From Rhodanobacteraceae bacterium ZG21-1 (GTDB lineage Bacteria; Pseudomonadota; Gammaproteobacteria; Xanthomonadales; Rhodanobacteraceae), in contig JAJEJU010000025.1 of assembly GCA_021390615.1 (NCBI GenBank), forward strand, positions 62,001 through 126,000: a stretch of DNA of 64,000 nt, written 5' to 3'. A model generated the notes under the pieces. The model was not told where the DNA came from. It saw only the letters and a program-made list of their open reading frames with translations, and did not search any database. The translations under genes were made by a program, and so were the position numbers. Shown in pieces: positions 1 through 8,267 of this stretch. Positions within the stretch are counted from its first letter, which is position 1, and each line of letters opens with the position of its first letter.

Positions 1-1818
1 ATCGACAACGTGCTGGATTTCTCCAAGATCGAGGCCGGACGGCTCGAGCTGGAAGAAGCCGAGTTCACCTTGGAATCGGTGCTCGAATCGGTGTCCGCCG
101 TCACGTCGATGACCGCGGAAGAAAAAGGCCTGGAGATCGCCTATGCAGTGGCGCCCGACGTACCGAAGCGCCTGATCGGCGACTCGCTGCGGCTCGGCCA
201 GGTGCTCATCAACCTGGTCAACAACGCGATCAAGTTCACCGACCACGGCGAAATCGTGGTCGCGGTGGCGCCGGTGCGCTCATCGAAGACACATCGCTCC
301 ACCCTGCAATTCACCGTGCGCGACACCGGCATCGGCATCGCGCCGGAACAGCTGGCGGGTTTGTTCCAGGCCTTTGCGCAAGCGGACAGCCACGTGTCCC
401 GCCGCTACGGCGGCACCGGTCTGGGTCTGGCCATCTGCAAGCAGCTGGTGCAGCTGATGGGCGGCCAGATCTGGGTGGACAGCGAGCCGGCCAGAGGCAG
501 TACCTTCTATTTCACCGTCGAAGCGCTGCTGCCCGGCACAGCCTTCGCGTCGCATCAACCACTCAGGCTGCCGGTGCTCGCCGGGCGCCGCGTGCTGATC
601 GCCGACGACAACGCCTGCACGCGCGACATCCTCGCGCAGATGCTGCGCAGTTTCGGCATGGCGGTCGAGTCCGTCGACTCCGGCGGGATCGCCCTGGAGC
701 ACCTGCGCGTGGCGGCCGAACGCGGGGCACCGTTCGAGCTGGTGCTGATGGATTGGCGCATGCCCGGCATGGACGGCCTCGAGGCGGCGAAGCTGATACG
801 CACCGACCCCGCCTTGCAGCAGCTCCCGGCCGTGCTGATGGTGACGGCCTATGGCCGCCAGGAAGTGCTGTTGCGCGCCGAACAGCTCGGTCTGCAAGGC
901 GTGCTCATCAAGCCGGTGACCGAGTCGGTCATGTTCGACACCCTGGTCGACGTCGCCGACGGCTCGCTGGAACGCATGCCGGCACGGCGAGCCGATGCCG
1001 GGCAGGCCGATCCGGGCCATCTGCGCAACATCGACGCGCGTGCGGGCCTGGCCGGTCGCCGCGTGCTGGTGGTGGACGACAACGCGCTCAACCGCGAAGT
1101 CGCCAGCGAATTCCTGCGCGCAGCCGACATGCACGTCGCCATCGCCGTCGATGGCCTGCAGGCCCTGGCCTACCTCGAGCGGCATGCGGTCGACGCGGTA
1201 TTGATGGATGTCCATATGCCCGGCATGAACGGACTCGACGCGACACGGGAGATCCGCCGCAGCGAACGCTGGGCCAGCCTGCCGATCATCGCCCTGACCG
1301 CACGCGCGCGCAGCGAGGATCGGCGCACCAGCCTCGCGGCCGGCATGAACGCGCACCTGGCCAAGCCGATCGACGAATCCACCCTCTACGAAACCCTGCA
1401 CCAGGTGCTGACGCCAGCCTCAGCGGACAGCCACGACACGCCCGAACGCACGCCCGGCCCGGCTACGCCAGCCAGCGCGCCTGCGCTGGATCTGGCCGCG
1501 GCGCTGCGGCACTTGGGAGGCAAGCGCCCGCTGCTGCAAAGACTGCTGCATGACTTCGTGCAGGATTTCGGCGACGCCCCCGCGCGCCTGGCCGAGAGCC
1601 TGCAGGAGGAGCGCAGCGAGTCGATCGCCCATCTGGTTCATTCGGTGCGCGGCGCGGCGACCTATCTGCATGCACACAGGCTGTGCGAATCGGCCGGCCC
1701 GCTGGAGGATGCCGCCTGGCACGGCGACATGGCGTCGATCCGCCTGCACGCCCTGCCCTTCCTCAGCGATCTGGAAGCCGTACTGCGGGAACTGCGCGGC
1801 CAGTTGGACATCGGCTGA
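1..1818 (+). CDS. Hybrid sensor histidine kinase/response regulator, 5'-truncated by window edge
   Basis: The reading frame is open from base 1, so the sensory input and most of the dimerisation helix lie outside the window. The visible part starts with the end of a HisKA domain (LDFSKIEAG). It continues with a GHKL ATPase (N-box NLVNNAIKF, then DTGIGI and YGGTGLGLAI), two receiver domains (VLIADDN with LMDWRMPGMDG, and VLVVDDN with LMDVHMPGMNG), and a C-terminal HPt domain with the phosphotransfer histidine in LVHSVRGAA. This order is that of a multistep His-Asp phosphorelay of the BarA/ArcB kind. The cognate output regulator is not identifiable here; the LuxR-type protein at 6065 has a degenerate receiver and is not an obvious partner. 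The role is certain, the signal unknown. Confidence 0.93.
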   Translation: MDNVLDFSKIEAGRLELEEAEFTLESVLESVSAVTSMTAEEKGLEIAYAVAPDVPKRLIGDSLRLGQVLINLVNNAIKFTDHGEIVVAVAPVRSSKTHRSTLQFTVRDTGIGIAPEQLAGLFQAFAQADSHVSRRYGGTGLGLAICKQLVQLMGGQIWVDSEPARGSTFYFTVEALLPGTAFASHQPLRLPVLAGRRVLIADDNACTRDILAQMLRSFGMAVESVDSGGIALEHLRVAAERGAPFELVLMDWRMPGMDGLEAAKLIRTDPALQQLPAVLMVTAYGRQEVLLRAEQLGLQGVLIKPVTESVMFDTLVDVADGSLERMPARRADAGQADPGHLRNIDARAGLAGRRVLVVDDNALNREVASEFLRAADMHVAIAVDGLQALAYLERHAVDAVLMDVHMPGMNGLDATREIRRSERWASLPIIALTARARSEDRRTSLAAGMNAHLAKPIDESTLYETLHQVLTPASADSHDTPERTPGPATPASAPALDLAAALRHLGGKRPLLQRLLHDFVQDFGDAPARLAESLQEERSESIAHLVHSVRGAATYLHAHRLCESAGPLEDAAWHGDMASIRLHALPFLSDLEAVLRELRGQLDIG

Positions 1819-1935
1819 GTCGCGGCGGCGGCGATCAGGGGAGAACTGCCGCCTCGGTCCGCGCCGAAGGCCGAGGCGCGATGCACCTCGGCCCACCGCT
1901 GTTCCGGCCGGCGCCGGCGCGGTACCCAGCCTGCT

Positions 1936-2373
1936 TCAGCAGCTCGGGTTGGGCTCGTTGGTAACCTGTGGATCGCAGCTGACAGTGGACTGCTGCGCGG
2001 TGTCTATCACCTGCAGGGCGACATTGATCAGCGTGGCCACCTGGTTGGCGTGCGTGGTCTCGATGATGCGCCCGCCCGACTTGATGCGCGCCTTGCTGAG
2101 CTGCGGCTTGTACAGCGAATCGGAAGTGTACATGCCGCTGAACTGGAACTCCGCGCCCACCTCCGGCGACAGCTCGTAGCGGAGCACCGTGTTCGACTTG
2201 GTCACATGCGTCACTTCGGGCGTGCAGGAATATTCATAGTCGCCCACGCCGACGACATTGGTGTTGCCGCCACTGCCCGTATAGGTCACCTGCACGACCA
2301 CCACCGCGACCGGACCATCCGCCTCGGGCTCGTACGTCTCGGATGCTGCGTTGTTGTCTGTATGCGTTGTCAC
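1936..2373 (-). CDS. DP-EP-family-like small protein, function unknown
   Basis: This 145-residue soluble protein has no signal peptide or membrane segment. The sequence is rich in V, T and S and is predicted to be all-beta. It ends in DPQVTNEPNPSC, which resembles the C-terminal DP...EP signature of the small DP-EP family as I remember it; no search was done. Members of that family have no established function. It lies 3 bases downstream of the winged-helix/STAND gene and is probably co-transcribed with it. It may belong to the same accessory locus as the beta-rich proteins encoded at 7008-14862. Confidence 0.7.
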   Translation of the reverse strand: MTTHTDNNAASETYEPEADGPVAVVVVQVTYTGSGGNTNVVGVGDYEYSCTPEVTHVTKSNTVLRYELSPEVGAEFQFSGMYTSDSLYKPQLSKARIKSGGRIIETTHANQVATLINVALQVIDTAQQSTVSCDPQVTNEPNPSC

Positions 2374-2376
2374 GGC

Positions 2377-5300
2377 TCAAGCTCCTCGCGTGCGTTGATG
2401 AAGGGGTGATGCATTGAAAGGATCGCGATAGCCCATGCGGGCGAGGCGTTCCACAAAAGGGGCGGCCTGGGTGTCGCAATGCAGGCGCAGCAGCGCGCGC
2501 ACCCATGGCTCCAGCGTTCTCGGGTCGCGGCTGTTGCCCGCCGCGTCAGCCAGCAGCGTGACCGCTGCGTACCAGGACTTCGCCGCAGCTCCGGACTGGG
2601 CTGCGGCCTGCTCGACATCGCCACGCACGATCAGCGCCTGCGCCAGGGCGGCCCGGCCGACCGCACCGTCGCCGGTCTTGGGCGCCAGCGCCTGCAGCTG
2701 GCGCACCGCACGATCGGCTTCGCTGCGTGCCGCGACGAGATCTCCAGCCTGCAACGAGGCGTCCGCCAGATAGCGATGCGCCAGAGCAAGCTGCACCTGC
2801 CAGTCGCCGACCGAGGCGTCCCGTTGCAGCAGCGACTCCATCGTCGCAATCGCCTCGCTCAGCGTTGCGCGCGCCTCGGCAGTGCGCCCCTGCGCGAGCA
2901 GCAGCCCGCCGGTCTCGATCCGCAGCACCGCCAGGCTGTGCTGCCAGGAGCGGTTGTCGGGCTGCTTGGCCACGATGTCGACCAGGATCGCGCGCGCCGC
3001 CTCGTAATGTTGCGCGGCCTCGTCGAGCCGACCGGTCACCATCGCCAGATCGGCGATGTGGCTGTGCGCATACGCCTGCCTGAAGCGCCACACGGCGGCC
3101 TTCGGATCGGCTACGCGCGCCTGCGCCAAAACCTCGAACGCCTGCCGGTAGCTGTCCGCCGCCTCGGCGAGCCGGCCGGAATACTCCTGATCGGAGCCGA
3201 CCCAGGAAAAACTGTCGGCCAGCTCCACCGCCACGCCGTCGTTGCTTGGCTGCTTGGCCAGCACCTGCTGCTTGAGCGCGATCGAGCGGCGGAAATCGTC
3301 CAGCGCCGCGTCGTAGTCGTTGCGCGCCGAAGCCAGCGTGCCCAGGTTGTTGTAGGCATACGACAGCTCCGACCAGGCATCCGGCTCGGTCGGATCCAGC
3401 CGGCTGCGCTGCAGCGCGGCGTCGCGATAGCGCAGCCATGCCTGCTCCGCGCCGGCGAGATCGTGCTGGCGGAACTGCACCAGGCCGATCCAGAAATTGG
3501 CCTTGCCCAGCTCGGCGAGGATGCCCGTGTCCTGCGGGAACTGCGCATGCAGGCGCGTCAACAGGCTCATCGCCTGCGAGAACGCGGCCAAGGCCTGGGC
3601 ACGGTCGGCGCGACTGAGGCTGTTGTCGCCGATCTGCATCAGCGCCTTGGCGCGGTGCAGCGAGCTGTCGCGATCGGCTTCGTCGGCCTGGGTGGTGCCC
3701 AGATAGCGCAGAGCTTCGCTGCTGACGCTGTCGAGCAGGTCCAGCCGGCCCAGCGGCTGCAGGCGCTGGCTGAGGTCGCCCAGCATGAAGTCGACCAGGC
3801 CCTCGGCGCCGGCGCGACGGCGCTCGGCGTCGTGCCGGGCATGCACGGCGACGGCCGCGGCCACGATCGCCGCGAGCCCGAACAGGCCGATCAGCGACAC
3901 CATCAGCAGGCGCACGCGCTGCGCGAAGCGGGCGTGGCGGTCCGAGGCGCGCACGAAGGCCAGTTCGTAGTCCGCCAGCGGAATCACCGGGCTCTCCAGC
4001 AGCGGGCGCGCCTCCTCGAGCAGGCGTCCCGGCGGCAGCAGCAGGTCGCGCCGGCGCGACTCGCGCTCCCAGCGCTGCGCGATCGGCTCCAGCCGCGCGC
4101 GCGCCTGCAAGGCCGCGCGGTTCTCGTCGATCCAGGCCACCACGCGTGGCCAGTGGTGCAGCAGGGCCTCGTGTGCCACGCCTACCACCGGCGCCTGGAA
4201 AGCCAGCTCGCTGATCAGCAGCCGCGCCTCGACCAGGCGCTCGACCAGGCGGCGGCGCGCGCCTTCGCCCAGCGAAGACCAGGCGATCTTGCGGCCGGTG
4301 ACGCTTTCGTCGTCGGCGCGCAGGTTGACCAGGTGCTGCAGCAGCCAGGGCAGCTCGGCGCGCGCCTCGTCGTCCAGCTGCTGGAAGATCGCCTCGGCGC
4401 GCGTGCCCAGCGCGCCCTCCAGGCCGCCGATCTCACGATAGGCCTGGAAGCTGAGCATCCCGGTCTCGCTGCGCCGCGCATACAGTTCCTGCAAGGTGTA
4501 CTGCAGCAGGGGCAGCGCCTCAGGGTTGCGCACCGCGGCATCGCGGATCACGTCGTCGAGGGTTTCCTCGGTGCGCTCGTCGCGATCGAAGGCAAGCGCG
4601 GCCGCCTGGGCCGGGCGGCGAATCATCTGCGCGATCTCGCCGCGCGTCACCGGCTTGACGTCGTACAGGCCGCTGCCCTGCTTGAGCTCGACCAGTTCCG
4701 GCAGTTCCACCACGCGCGGGTAAAAATCGTTGCGGCAGGTGGCGATGACCATGCAGCGGCCGCTGCGCGCCAGTGTGTCCACCGCGCGCATGAAGGCGGC
4801 GCGATCGCGTGCGCCCACCAGCGGATTGGCGAACATGCCCTCGAGGGCGTCGATCACCAGCACGAAGCCGACGTAGGCAGCCTGAGCGTAGGGGGCCGGC
4901 AGCGGCGAGCGCAGGGCGGCATCGAGTCGCGCCGTGACGGCGGCCGGATCGGTCTGCAGCTGCTGCGCGAGCTGGGGCAGCTCGGCGGGCAGGAACACCG
5001 GTCGATCGCCGACCCGCCATTCGCTCAGCGCATGCGCCAGCGCCTGGCACAGGTTCTCCCCCAGCAGGCTCACCCCGGCGCTGGCACAGGCCGCCATGCC
5101 GTCGAAACCGCCAGGCTGCATCAGCAGGGGCAGTATGCCGGCGCGCACCAGCGAGGTCTTGCCGCCGCCGCTGGGACCGATGCACAGCAGGAAGGCGCAG
5201 CCGGCGTCCACCTGCTGGCGCAATGCCTGCAGGATCTGCGCGGTCGCCACGCTGCGTCCGAAGAACACCGCCGCATGCCGGGCGTCGAACGGCTCCAGGC

Positions 5301-5676
5301 CGCGGAACGGCGAACCGTCCGCCCATGCCGGATCGGAGCGGCTCTGCGGCCCGACGAAGTCCTCCGGGAAATGCACCGGCGCCAGCAACCGGTAGCCGCG
5401 CTTGCGGATGGTCGCGATATAAGCGGACGACTGCGCCTGGTCGCCGAGTTGCTTGCGCAGCTCGGCGATCGCCTTGTGCACCGGATTGTCGCCGTAGAAG
5501 GTGCCGCGCCAGCACTCGATCAGCAGCTCTTCGGCGCTGACCACCGCGCCGGCGTGCTCGGCCAGGTGTACCAGCACGTCCATGCTCTTGGCGCCGATCT
5601 CCACCGACACGGCACCGCGCTGCAGGATGCGCTCCTGCGGCCGGACCAGCCAGTCGCCCAGGCGGAAATGCGCCAC
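2377..5676 (-). CDS. Winged-helix DNA-binding, STAND-NTPase and TPR membrane regulator
   Basis: A 1099-residue protein if the GTG at 5676 is used. That start gives the usual N-terminus of this family (AHFRLGDWLV) and has AGGAGA about 14 bases upstream; the frame stays open to 5928. Residues 1-100 form an OmpR/CadC-type winged helix (RKQLGD and IRKRGYRLLAPV are typical). Residues 120-560 form a STAND-type ATPase with Walker A GPSGGGKT (167-174) and Walker B VLVID (272-276). A membrane helix follows at about 588-612, then TPR-like helical repeats to the end. Topology therefore puts the DNA-binding and ATPase parts in the cytoplasm and the TPRs probably in the periplasm, as in one-component CadC/ToxR-like regulators. 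It sits next to the DP-EP gene and faces away from the LuxR-type gene. The target genes are not known; the 7008-14862 cluster is the obvious candidate. Confidence 0.88.
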   Translation of the reverse strand: MAHFRLGDWLVRPQERILQRGAVSVEIGAKSMDVLVHLAEHAGAVVSAEELLIECWRGTFYGDNPVHKAIAELRKQLGDQAQSSAYIATIRKRGYRLLAPVHFPEDFVGPQSRSDPAWADGSPFRGLEPFDARHAAVFFGRSVATAQILQALRQQVDAGCAFLLCIGPSGGGKTSLVRAGILPLLMQPGGFDGMAACASAGVSLLGENLCQALAHALSEWRVGDRPVFLPAELPQLAQQLQTDPAAVTARLDAALRSPLPAPYAQAAYVGFVLVIDALEGMFANPLVGARDRAAFMRAVDTLARSGRCMVIATCRNDFYPRVVELPELVELKQGSGLYDVKPVTRGEIAQMIRRPAQAAALAFDRDERTEETLDDVIRDAAVRNPEALPLLQYTLQELYARRSETGMLSFQAYREIGGLEGALGTRAEAIFQQLDDEARAELPWLLQHLVNLRADDESVTGRKIAWSSLGEGARRRLVERLVEARLLISELAFQAPVVGVAHEALLHHWPRVVAWIDENRAALQARARLEPIAQRWERESRRRDLLLPPGRLLEEARPLLESPVIPLADYELAFVRASDRHARFAQRVRLLMVSLIGLFGLAAIVAAAVAVHARHDAERRRAGAEGLVDFMLGDLSQRLQPLGRLDLLDSVSSEALRYLGTTQADEADRDSSLHRAKALMQIGDNSLSRADRAQALAAFSQAMSLLTRLHAQFPQDTGILAELGKANFWIGLVQFRQHDLAGAEQAWLRYRDAALQRSRLDPTEPDAWSELSYAYNNLGTLASARNDYDAALDDFRRSIALKQQVLAKQPSNDGVAVELADSFSWVGSDQEYSGRLAEAADSYRQAFEVLAQARVADPKAAVWRFRQAYAHSHIADLAMVTGRLDEAAQHYEAARAILVDIVAKQPDNRSWQHSLAVLRIETGGLLLAQGRTAEARATLSEAIATMESLLQRDASVGDWQVQLALAHRYLADASLQAGDLVAARSEADRAVRQLQALAPKTGDGAVGRAALAQALIVRGDVEQAAAQSGAAAKSWYAAVTLLADAAGNSRDPRTLEPWVRALLRLHCDTQAAPFVERLARMGYRDPFNASPLHQRTRGA

Positions 5677-6064
5677 GCCCGCTTTACGGTCTCCTGTCAC
5701 CCCCTGTATTCCCCTATCGATCCGGTCCAGTCCAGGAACGCATGCGAAGGGACGGACGACAGCCGCCCGCCGCCCTGCGGCTGGGCCTGCTCTCCGGTCC
5801 TTCCCCCTGTGCTCGATTGTAAAGGCAGAGCGCCCTTCAGGGGTGACGGCGCGCACGTCCCGCTTGCGCCGGGAGCGCACGGCTACCGCGGCACCGGCTC
5901 TTCGTAACGAGCAAGCCGCTGTCCACAAAGGGAATTCTCAAAAAGAAGGTTTTCGGAAGGTTGCCGGGTAGGCATTCGGCCAGCTTGTCGGCCATCGCCG
6001 CGGGGGCCATGCGCCGGATCACCGGCCATGGTCGAACTGCTGCCAGCCACAGGGGGATCTACCA

Positions 6065-6772
6065 ATGCGAATCAATCAGGAAGTACGTAAGCACGACATG
6101 GGCAGGAGCTTCATGCTGAGCGGCGGCATCATCGACGTCACCCTGCACGACATCCCGCCCCTGCTGCGCGGGGGGCTCGACGCCGCCCTCGCGGCCTGCG
6201 AGGGACCGCGGCATCTGCGCCTGCGCGACGGCGGCAATGGCACCTCGTTCACGCCGCTGCCGCCGGACGAGGCGGTCGGCCAGGTCCTGGTGACCCTGGC
6301 CGGTCCGAGCCTGGACGAGGCGCGGCGCGAACTGACACGGGCCATGCGCAGGCACCCGCAGGCGCTGCCGCTGGTGCTGGCGCTGGTGCGCGACGACGAT
6401 GCCGCAGCCCAGCTGATCCGCGCCGGTGCCCGCGGCTACCTGGCCATTGACGAGCCCCCGGGCGAATTCGCTGCGGCGGTCGCCGCCGTGGCCGACGGCG
6501 CGCTGTTCGTCCCGCGCAGCCAGCAGGCTTCGTTCGCCAGCCGCTACCTGCATCCCGCCGAAGAGGCTCCGGAAAGACGGCTGACCGAACGCGAACTCTC
6601 GGTGCTGCGCCTGCTGGCCGAGGGACTGTGCTCCAAGGAGGTCGCGGCCAAGCTGTTCATCAGCGCCAAGACCGTCGACACCCATCGCATGAACCTGATG
6701 CGCAAGCTGAGCCTGCGCAACAACCTGGAGCTGGTGCGCTTCGCGCTGCGACGCGCCCTGGTGGAGCTGTAG
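6065..6772 (+). CDS. LuxR-family transcriptional regulator with degenerate receiver-like domain
   Basis: 235 residues. The start at 6065 has AGGGGG 8 bases upstream. The C-terminal 60 residues are a clear LuxR/GerE helix-turn-helix (LTERELSVLRLLAEG, then VAAKLFISAKTVDTHR and MRKLSLRNN). The N-terminal part has the length and alternating pattern of a response-regulator receiver, and its end (AGARGYLAID) resembles the receiver alpha4-beta5 region. The acidic pair and the phosphoacceptor Asp are not visible where expected, so I infer phosphorylation-independent control. The gene lies between the divergent STAND regulator and the 7008-14862 cluster and is a likely local regulator of that cluster. 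Confidence 0.88.
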   Translation: MRINQEVRKHDMGRSFMLSGGIIDVTLHDIPPLLRGGLDAALAACEGPRHLRLRDGGNGTSFTPLPPDEAVGQVLVTLAGPSLDEARRELTRAMRRHPQALPLVLALVRDDDAAAQLIRAGARGYLAIDEPPGEFAAAVAAVADGALFVPRSQQASFASRYLHPAEEAPERRLTERELSVLRLLAEGLCSKEVAAKLFISAKTVDTHRMNLMRKLSLRNNLELVRFALRRALVEL

Positions 6773-7007
6773 CGCATGCCGCGAGGAACCCTTCGGAAAT
6801 CCGCTGAGGCGAGCTAGGCGACAGACGCGAACACGGTAGGTCTTGGGCATCCCCGGATCGACCGATCGGCGCAGCAGCAATCAGCCGCGCCACGCATACC
6901 CCGCAACGGCGCTGCCGCATAGCTTAGTCATCGCCCAGTCGCACGGCCGCCGGCCATGCGCGGGCAGACCAGATCCTCATCCTCAACGCAACGCAGGAAT
7001 CCCATCC

Positions 7008-7556
7008 ATGAGCATCACCATCAAAAACAGCACCACCATCCCCGGCCAGATCATCATGGCGCGCGACGGCACGCTCACCGGCCGCCTGCCGGTGGACGGC
7101 CGCGGCGAAGTCATCGTGCCGACCTCGAACTCCTACACGGTGACCGCCACCGTGACCATGGACGACGGCAACACCTTCATCAGCGGTCCGGTGACCTTCT
7201 CCAGCAATTCGCAGGACATCACCGCCGAAGTGCGGCAGGAGAACGGCACCTTCGTGTTCCGCCTGGCGATGGAAGCCGGCACCAACCCAGGCGGCGTGAC
7301 CCTGCACAACCACACCAAGTACCCGGTCTCCTTCAGCACCTCGATGAACGGCAACCCGCTGCGCTCGGTGACGGTGGTGGACGACTACAACCGCGGCTTC
7401 GTCAGCACGCGCGAGATCTACAGCTTCAAGTCGATCGTCGACGGCGTGACCTCGTCCTCGATCACCACCTCCAACGGCAACGTCACGGTGGAGATCTTCG
7501 CCGACAACGAACTGGTTTCCGACTTCACCGGCTACAGCGTGCGCTTCATCGACTGA
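7008..7556 (+). CDS. Tandem beta-domain protein of unknown function
   Basis: 182 residues from the ATG at 7008, which has AGGA 10 bases upstream; the frame is open further upstream but that part looks non-coding. No signal peptide, membrane helix or cysteine is present. The protein reads as two similar all-beta units, roughly residues 2-86 and 97-181. Each begins with a strand of the type ITIKNSTTIP or VTLHNHTKYP and contains a VPTSNSYTV or FVSTREIYSF strand at about the same distance. It is the first gene of the six-gene plus-strand cluster and is followed by an intergenic stem-loop. No function can be assigned from sequence. Confidence 0.8.
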   Translation: MSITIKNSTTIPGQIIMARDGTLTGRLPVDGRGEVIVPTSNSYTVTATVTMDDGNTFISGPVTFSSNSQDITAEVRQENGTFVFRLAMEAGTNPGGVTLHNHTKYPVSFSTSMNGNPLRSVTVVDDYNRGFVSTREIYSFKSIVDGVTSSSITTSNGNVTVEIFADNELVSDFTGYSVRFID

Positions 7557-7566
7557 CGTCTCCGGC

Positions 7567-7594
7567 GCCGATCCGCGCGGCACGGCGGATCGGC
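7567..7594 (+). other. Intercistronic perfect stem-loop (10-bp stem, 8-nt loop)
   Basis: Bases 7567-7576 (GCCGATCCGC) are perfectly complementary to 7585-7594 (GCGGATCGGC). The loop is GCGGCACG. The hairpin begins 10 bases after the stop of the tandem beta-domain gene and ends 30 bases before the next start. No T-run follows on the plus strand, so it is more likely an mRNA-processing or stabilising element, or a weak attenuator that gives the first gene higher expression, than a full terminator. Confidence 0.5.
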
Positions 7595-7624
7595 CCTTAC
7601 TCATCCCGCAAGAAGGCAAGTCCC

Positions 7625-8248
7625 ATGACTGAACCATCAGCCTTTCCTGAAACCGGCCCGCTCACGGAACTGCCCGCGTTGACGCACGGCGTGAGGCGAT
7701 TCGCCGGCAGCGCCGGCCTGGCCATCGTCTGGCAGCTCGAGGCCAAGACCAAGCCGCCGTCGCTGCACTGCGCCCTGTTCGCGCTCGCGCCGGACAGCGA
7801 CCACGCCGGCGGCACGCCGGCCGGCGTCATCCGGCTCAGCCTGGAAGCCCACACGCAGTCCTTCCAGATCGAGCGGCGCATCGGGCCCGGCGCCGGCGAA
7901 CCCGACGGCAGCGACGTCGATCCGCGGCAGGCCAGCGGCGTGATCTACCTGGGCCGGAAAAACGACCGCCCCGGACAGCTGCGCATCGACGGCGCGATCG
8001 CTCCCGACGAGCCGATCTACCTGCACGTGCACTGCCGCCTCGGCGCATCCAGCGGCTTTCTCGGCAAGATCGCCTGCGGCAGCTTCGGGCAGCTGCAGCC
8101 GCAGGCCGCGGCGGAACCGGCGCCCGCCACGCCGGACAACACGCCGGCTCCCGTCGCGCAGGCGCCGGCTCCTTCGAAATCCGCAGCCGCGGCTTCGAAA
8201 TCCGCGCCGGCGAAAAGCAAGCCGCGCGGCGGCAAGTCGTCGAGCTGA
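7625..8248 (+). CDS. Unknown protein: N-terminal beta-rich domain plus low-complexity Ala/Pro/Ser/Lys tail
   Basis: 207 residues, no signal peptide. Residues 1-155 look like a folded beta-rich domain. Residues 155-207 are a low-complexity tail of A, P, S and K ending in a basic RGGKSSS. The motif GVRRFAGSAGLAIVWQLE near the N-terminus resembles IRRLGGPAQLAVSWTWE at the N-terminus of the next protein, so the two may share a homologous domain. The gene lies 19 bases before that next gene and is probably in the same transcript. I do not recognise a characterised family. Confidence 0.75.
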   Translation: MTEPSAFPETGPLTELPALTHGVRRFAGSAGLAIVWQLEAKTKPPSLHCALFALAPDSDHAGGTPAGVIRLSLEAHTQSFQIERRIGPGAGEPDGSDVDPRQASGVIYLGRKNDRPGQLRIDGAIAPDEPIYLHVHCRLGASSGFLGKIACGSFGQLQPQAAAEPAPATPDNTPAPVAQAPAPSKSAAAASKSAPAKSKPRGGKSSS

Positions 8249-8267
8249 CCCCGTCGCGCCTGCCGCC

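Noticed and set aside
2479-5907. A 1142-codon plus-strand open frame opposite the STAND regulator
   Set aside because: Low-complexity Arg/Gln/Leu/His composition, no domains and no ribosome site; it mirrors the real minus-strand gene.
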